From: Homoserinimonas sp. OAct 916
GTDB lineage: Bacteria > Actinomycetota > Actinomycetes > Actinomycetales > Microbacteriaceae
Reading direction: 5' to 3'
DNA: 64,000 nucleotides
Assembly: GCF_003260275.1 (NCBI RefSeq)
Contig: NZ_QJHB01000005.1
Span: forward strand, 124,001 to 188,000
The position numbers and the translations under genes are program-made. Each line of letters opens with the position of its first letter. Position 1 is the first letter of the stretch. The notes beneath the pieces were generated by a model. That model made no database searches and was not told the origin of the DNA. It saw only the letters and a list, made by a program, of their open reading frames with translations. Below are positions 62,372-64,000 of the stretch, piece by piece.

Positions 62372-63337
62372 ATGACGAGCCACACCAGACTCCCGCTCAA
62401 CTACTTCGCCATTCCCTTCGGGCTGGCGGGTATCACCGGAACCTGGATCGTCGCAAGCACCGCCCTCGGGGCACCCGCGGCCGTCGCCATCATCCTCTGG
62501 ATCATCACCGCCGTCGCGTGGCTCAGCATGATCGGCGTGTATGCCTGGCGAGGCATGCGTGCAGAGGGCTCGCTGCTGGCCGACCTCCGGCACCCGATCC
62601 TTGGCCCGTTCGGCTCTCTCGTCCCCGTCGTGGCCATCCTGCTCGGTGGGTCATTGGCCGGCGTCTTGCCCGTCGCAGGCCGCGTGCTCGTGGCGGCCGG
62701 GTTCATCGTGATCGTCATTCTCAGCGCCTGGAAACTTGCCGCCTGGATGACGGGAGCAATAGACGCCCACCTCTTCCACCCCGGCTACTTCCTCACCATC
62801 CTGGCCGGCGGACTGATCGGGGCGATCGGCCTTGCCCAGGTCGGCGCCCACGACCTCGCCCTGGTCGCGTTCGGCATCGGTATCTTCTTTTGGGCAGTGT
62901 TGGCCGCGGTTGTTCTCACCCGCCTCATCGCAATCGAGACCCTCCCGGCGCCGCTGGTGCCGACGCTGGCGATCTTCTCGGTTCCGCCGAGCGTCGCCGG
63001 CATTGCGTGGTTCGGGATCAACGGCGACCAGATCGATGTCGTGCAGCAGATCCTGATGGGGCTGATGGTCTTCCTCCTGCTCAGCCAGGTGTTCCTCGTG
63101 CCGCGGTATGCGCGGGTTCCGTTCGGTGTTGGTTACTGGTCGTTCACGTTCTCGGCGGCGGCACCGGCCACCTATGCCATTCGTTGGCTATGGGTGACCC
63201 AACCGGCCGGCTGGGAAGCGTGGAGTTGGTTGATGCTTGGGGTGGTCACCGTGTGGATCGGCTGGATCGCCGGTCGGTCAGTGACTCTGGCCCTGACCAA
63301 TCATCGAACTCAGGTTGCAGAACCTCAATCTTCTTGA
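62372..63337 (+). CDS. TDT family / SLAC1-like anion transporter
   Basis: A 321-residue protein with about ten hydrophobic helices, including NYFAIPFGLAGITGTWIVAST at the start and FHPGYFLTILAGGLIGAIGLAQVG, which match the tellurite-resistance/dicarboxylate transporter (TehA/SLAC1) family. Relatives export anions such as malate, sulfite or tellurite-related compounds. The tehB-like methyltransferase lies 15 kb away and is not coupled. No operon partner is evident. Confidence 0.85.
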   Translation: MTSHTRLPLNYFAIPFGLAGITGTWIVASTALGAPAAVAIILWIITAVAWLSMIGVYAWRGMRAEGSLLADLRHPILGPFGSLVPVVAILLGGSLAGVLPVAGRVLVAAGFIVIVILSAWKLAAWMTGAIDAHLFHPGYFLTILAGGLIGAIGLAQVGAHDLALVAFGIGIFFWAVLAAVVLTRLIAIETLPAPLVPTLAIFSVPPSVAGIAWFGINGDQIDVVQQILMGLMVFLLLSQVFLVPRYARVPFGVGYWSFTFSAAAPATYAIRWLWVTQPAGWEAWSWLMLGVVTVWIGWIAGRSVTLALTNHRTQVAEPQSS

Positions 63338-63554
63338 GCAGTACCTGGCGCTCACGCTCGTTGCTCAGAGGAGCTTTGCCAGTGACCTGTTGTCGGCCAG
63401 GGAGCGAGCGGTTCTGCCCCGGCTCCCATGGCGTGTTTCCCGGACAGGGGGTTAGGGTGAAATTACGGGCCTGAGCGGCTGAGGACGCTGAATCACAGAA
63501 TGTCGCAGTCACCGCGAACCCGAGAGCCGATCCGAATGAACCGGGAGACGCACC

Positions 63555-64000
63555 ATGCAACTAGGAATGATCGGGCTCGGCCGGATGGGCGCCAACCTCG
63601 TGCGACGCGTGACGCGCGACGGACACGAGTGTGTCGTTTACGACCGGGATGCCAAAGCTGTTGCGGCGTTGGTCGATGAGGGCTCGATAGGAGCCGCGTC
63701 GGTCGATGAGTTGATCGAAAAGATGAAGGCCCCGCGGGCGGTCTGGGTGATGGTGCCGGCCGGAGACATCACCACATCGGTGATCACCGAGCTCAGCGAG
63801 AAGCTCGAGGCCGGTGACACGGTCATCGATGGCGGCAACTCCTACTACCGCGACGACCTCGCGCATGCAGAGCTTTTGTCGAAGCGCGGCATCCATCTGC
63901 TGGACTGCGGCACGAGCGGCGGCGTATGGGGTTTGGAGCGCGGTTACAGCCTGATGATCGGCGGCGACGCAGAGGCGGTGGCGCAGGTCGAACCGGTGTT
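63555..64000 (+). CDS. gnd: 6-phosphogluconate dehydrogenase, decarboxylating (3' end outside window)
   Basis: The first ~148 residues are present. The nucleotide-binding motif IGLGRMGANLVRRVTRDGHECVVYDRD starts at residue 6. TVIDGGNSYYRDD and LDCGTSGGVWGLERGYSLMIGGD are diagnostic of the shorter YqeC/GndA-type enzyme. It makes ribulose 5-phosphate and NAD(P)H in the pentose phosphate pathway. GGGAG precedes the ATG. Confidence 0.93.
   Translation, partial: MQLGMIGLGRMGANLVRRVTRDGHECVVYDRDAKAVAALVDEGSIGAASVDELIEKMKAPRAVWVMVPAGDITTSVITELSEKLEAGDTVIDGGNSYYRDDLAHAELLSKRGIHLLDCGTSGGVWGLERGYSLMIGGDAEAVAQVEPV

Overview
The window is high-GC, densely packed bacterial chromosome with no rRNA, tRNA, CRISPR array, insertion sequence or phage genes that I can see. 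Gene content points to an actinobacterium, most likely Microbacteriaceae (inference): a fused oleBC gene next to oleA and oleD, an ImuB-DnaE2 mutasome pair, DtxR/IdeR-type iron boxes, a GAF-ANTAR regulator, a mycothiol-dependent maleylpyruvate isomerase family protein, a DUF222/HNH protein and many GTG starts.

Region by region. 1-8.3 kb: the end of imuB, then dnaE2, then an iron(III) ABC importer (fbpC, fbpA, fbpB) with two DtxR-type boxes. 8.3-13.9 kb: an olefin operon on the minus strand (oleA, oleBC, oleD, thioesterase) with 4-base overlaps. 14-21.3 kb: penicillin-acylase family enzyme, AI-2E family membrane protein, a YtrA/GntR-regulated ABC exporter with a perfect 28-bp operator palindrome, and heme O synthase. 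21.5-24.7 kb: DinB-like protein, an OhrR-type MarR regulator divergent from a hexameric tyrosine-coordinated heme protein (HTHP), and a DEAD-box RNA helicase. 25-33 kb: HNH protein, small enzymes, NUDIX hydrolase, agmatine deiminase and amidase. 33-37 kb: lipoprotein, CcdA plus DsbA-like pair, and a lysozyme-like wall protein.

36.9-41.2 kb resembles a stress island: unknown small proteins, CsbD, a small membrane protein, a BrkB/YihY membrane protein, DNA topoisomerase IB, Dps, and a very acidic pentapeptide-repeat protein beside Dps. 41.3-48.5 kb: ATP sulfurylase with a helical tail, alpha/beta hydrolase, GAF-ANTAR regulator with a degraded GAF fragment upstream, enoyl-CoA hydratase, SemiSWEET-like protein and two small-molecule enzymes. 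48.6-55.3 kb: a polyamine-type ABC importer operon (potABCD plus a YtcJ-like amidohydrolase) divergent from a TetR regulator. 55.4-55.7 kb: a second HTHP paralogue. 56.8-61.6 kb: a two-component system followed by a flavin-based electron-transfer cassette (ferric-reductase-like membrane flavoprotein, FMN-binding lipid-side protein, ApbE). The window ends with MsrA, a TDT/SLAC1 transporter and the start of 6-phosphogluconate dehydrogenase.

Recurring themes are oxidative and envelope stress (OhrR, two HTHPs, Dps, MsrA, CcdA/DsbA) and iron, heme and flavin redox chemistry (fbpABC, ctaB, HTHP, ferric-reductase-like protein, ApbE). The least described part is the pair of HTHP paralogues, one apparently controlled by a thiol-based organic-peroxide sensor. 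All product names rest on reading motifs by eye, not on database searches.
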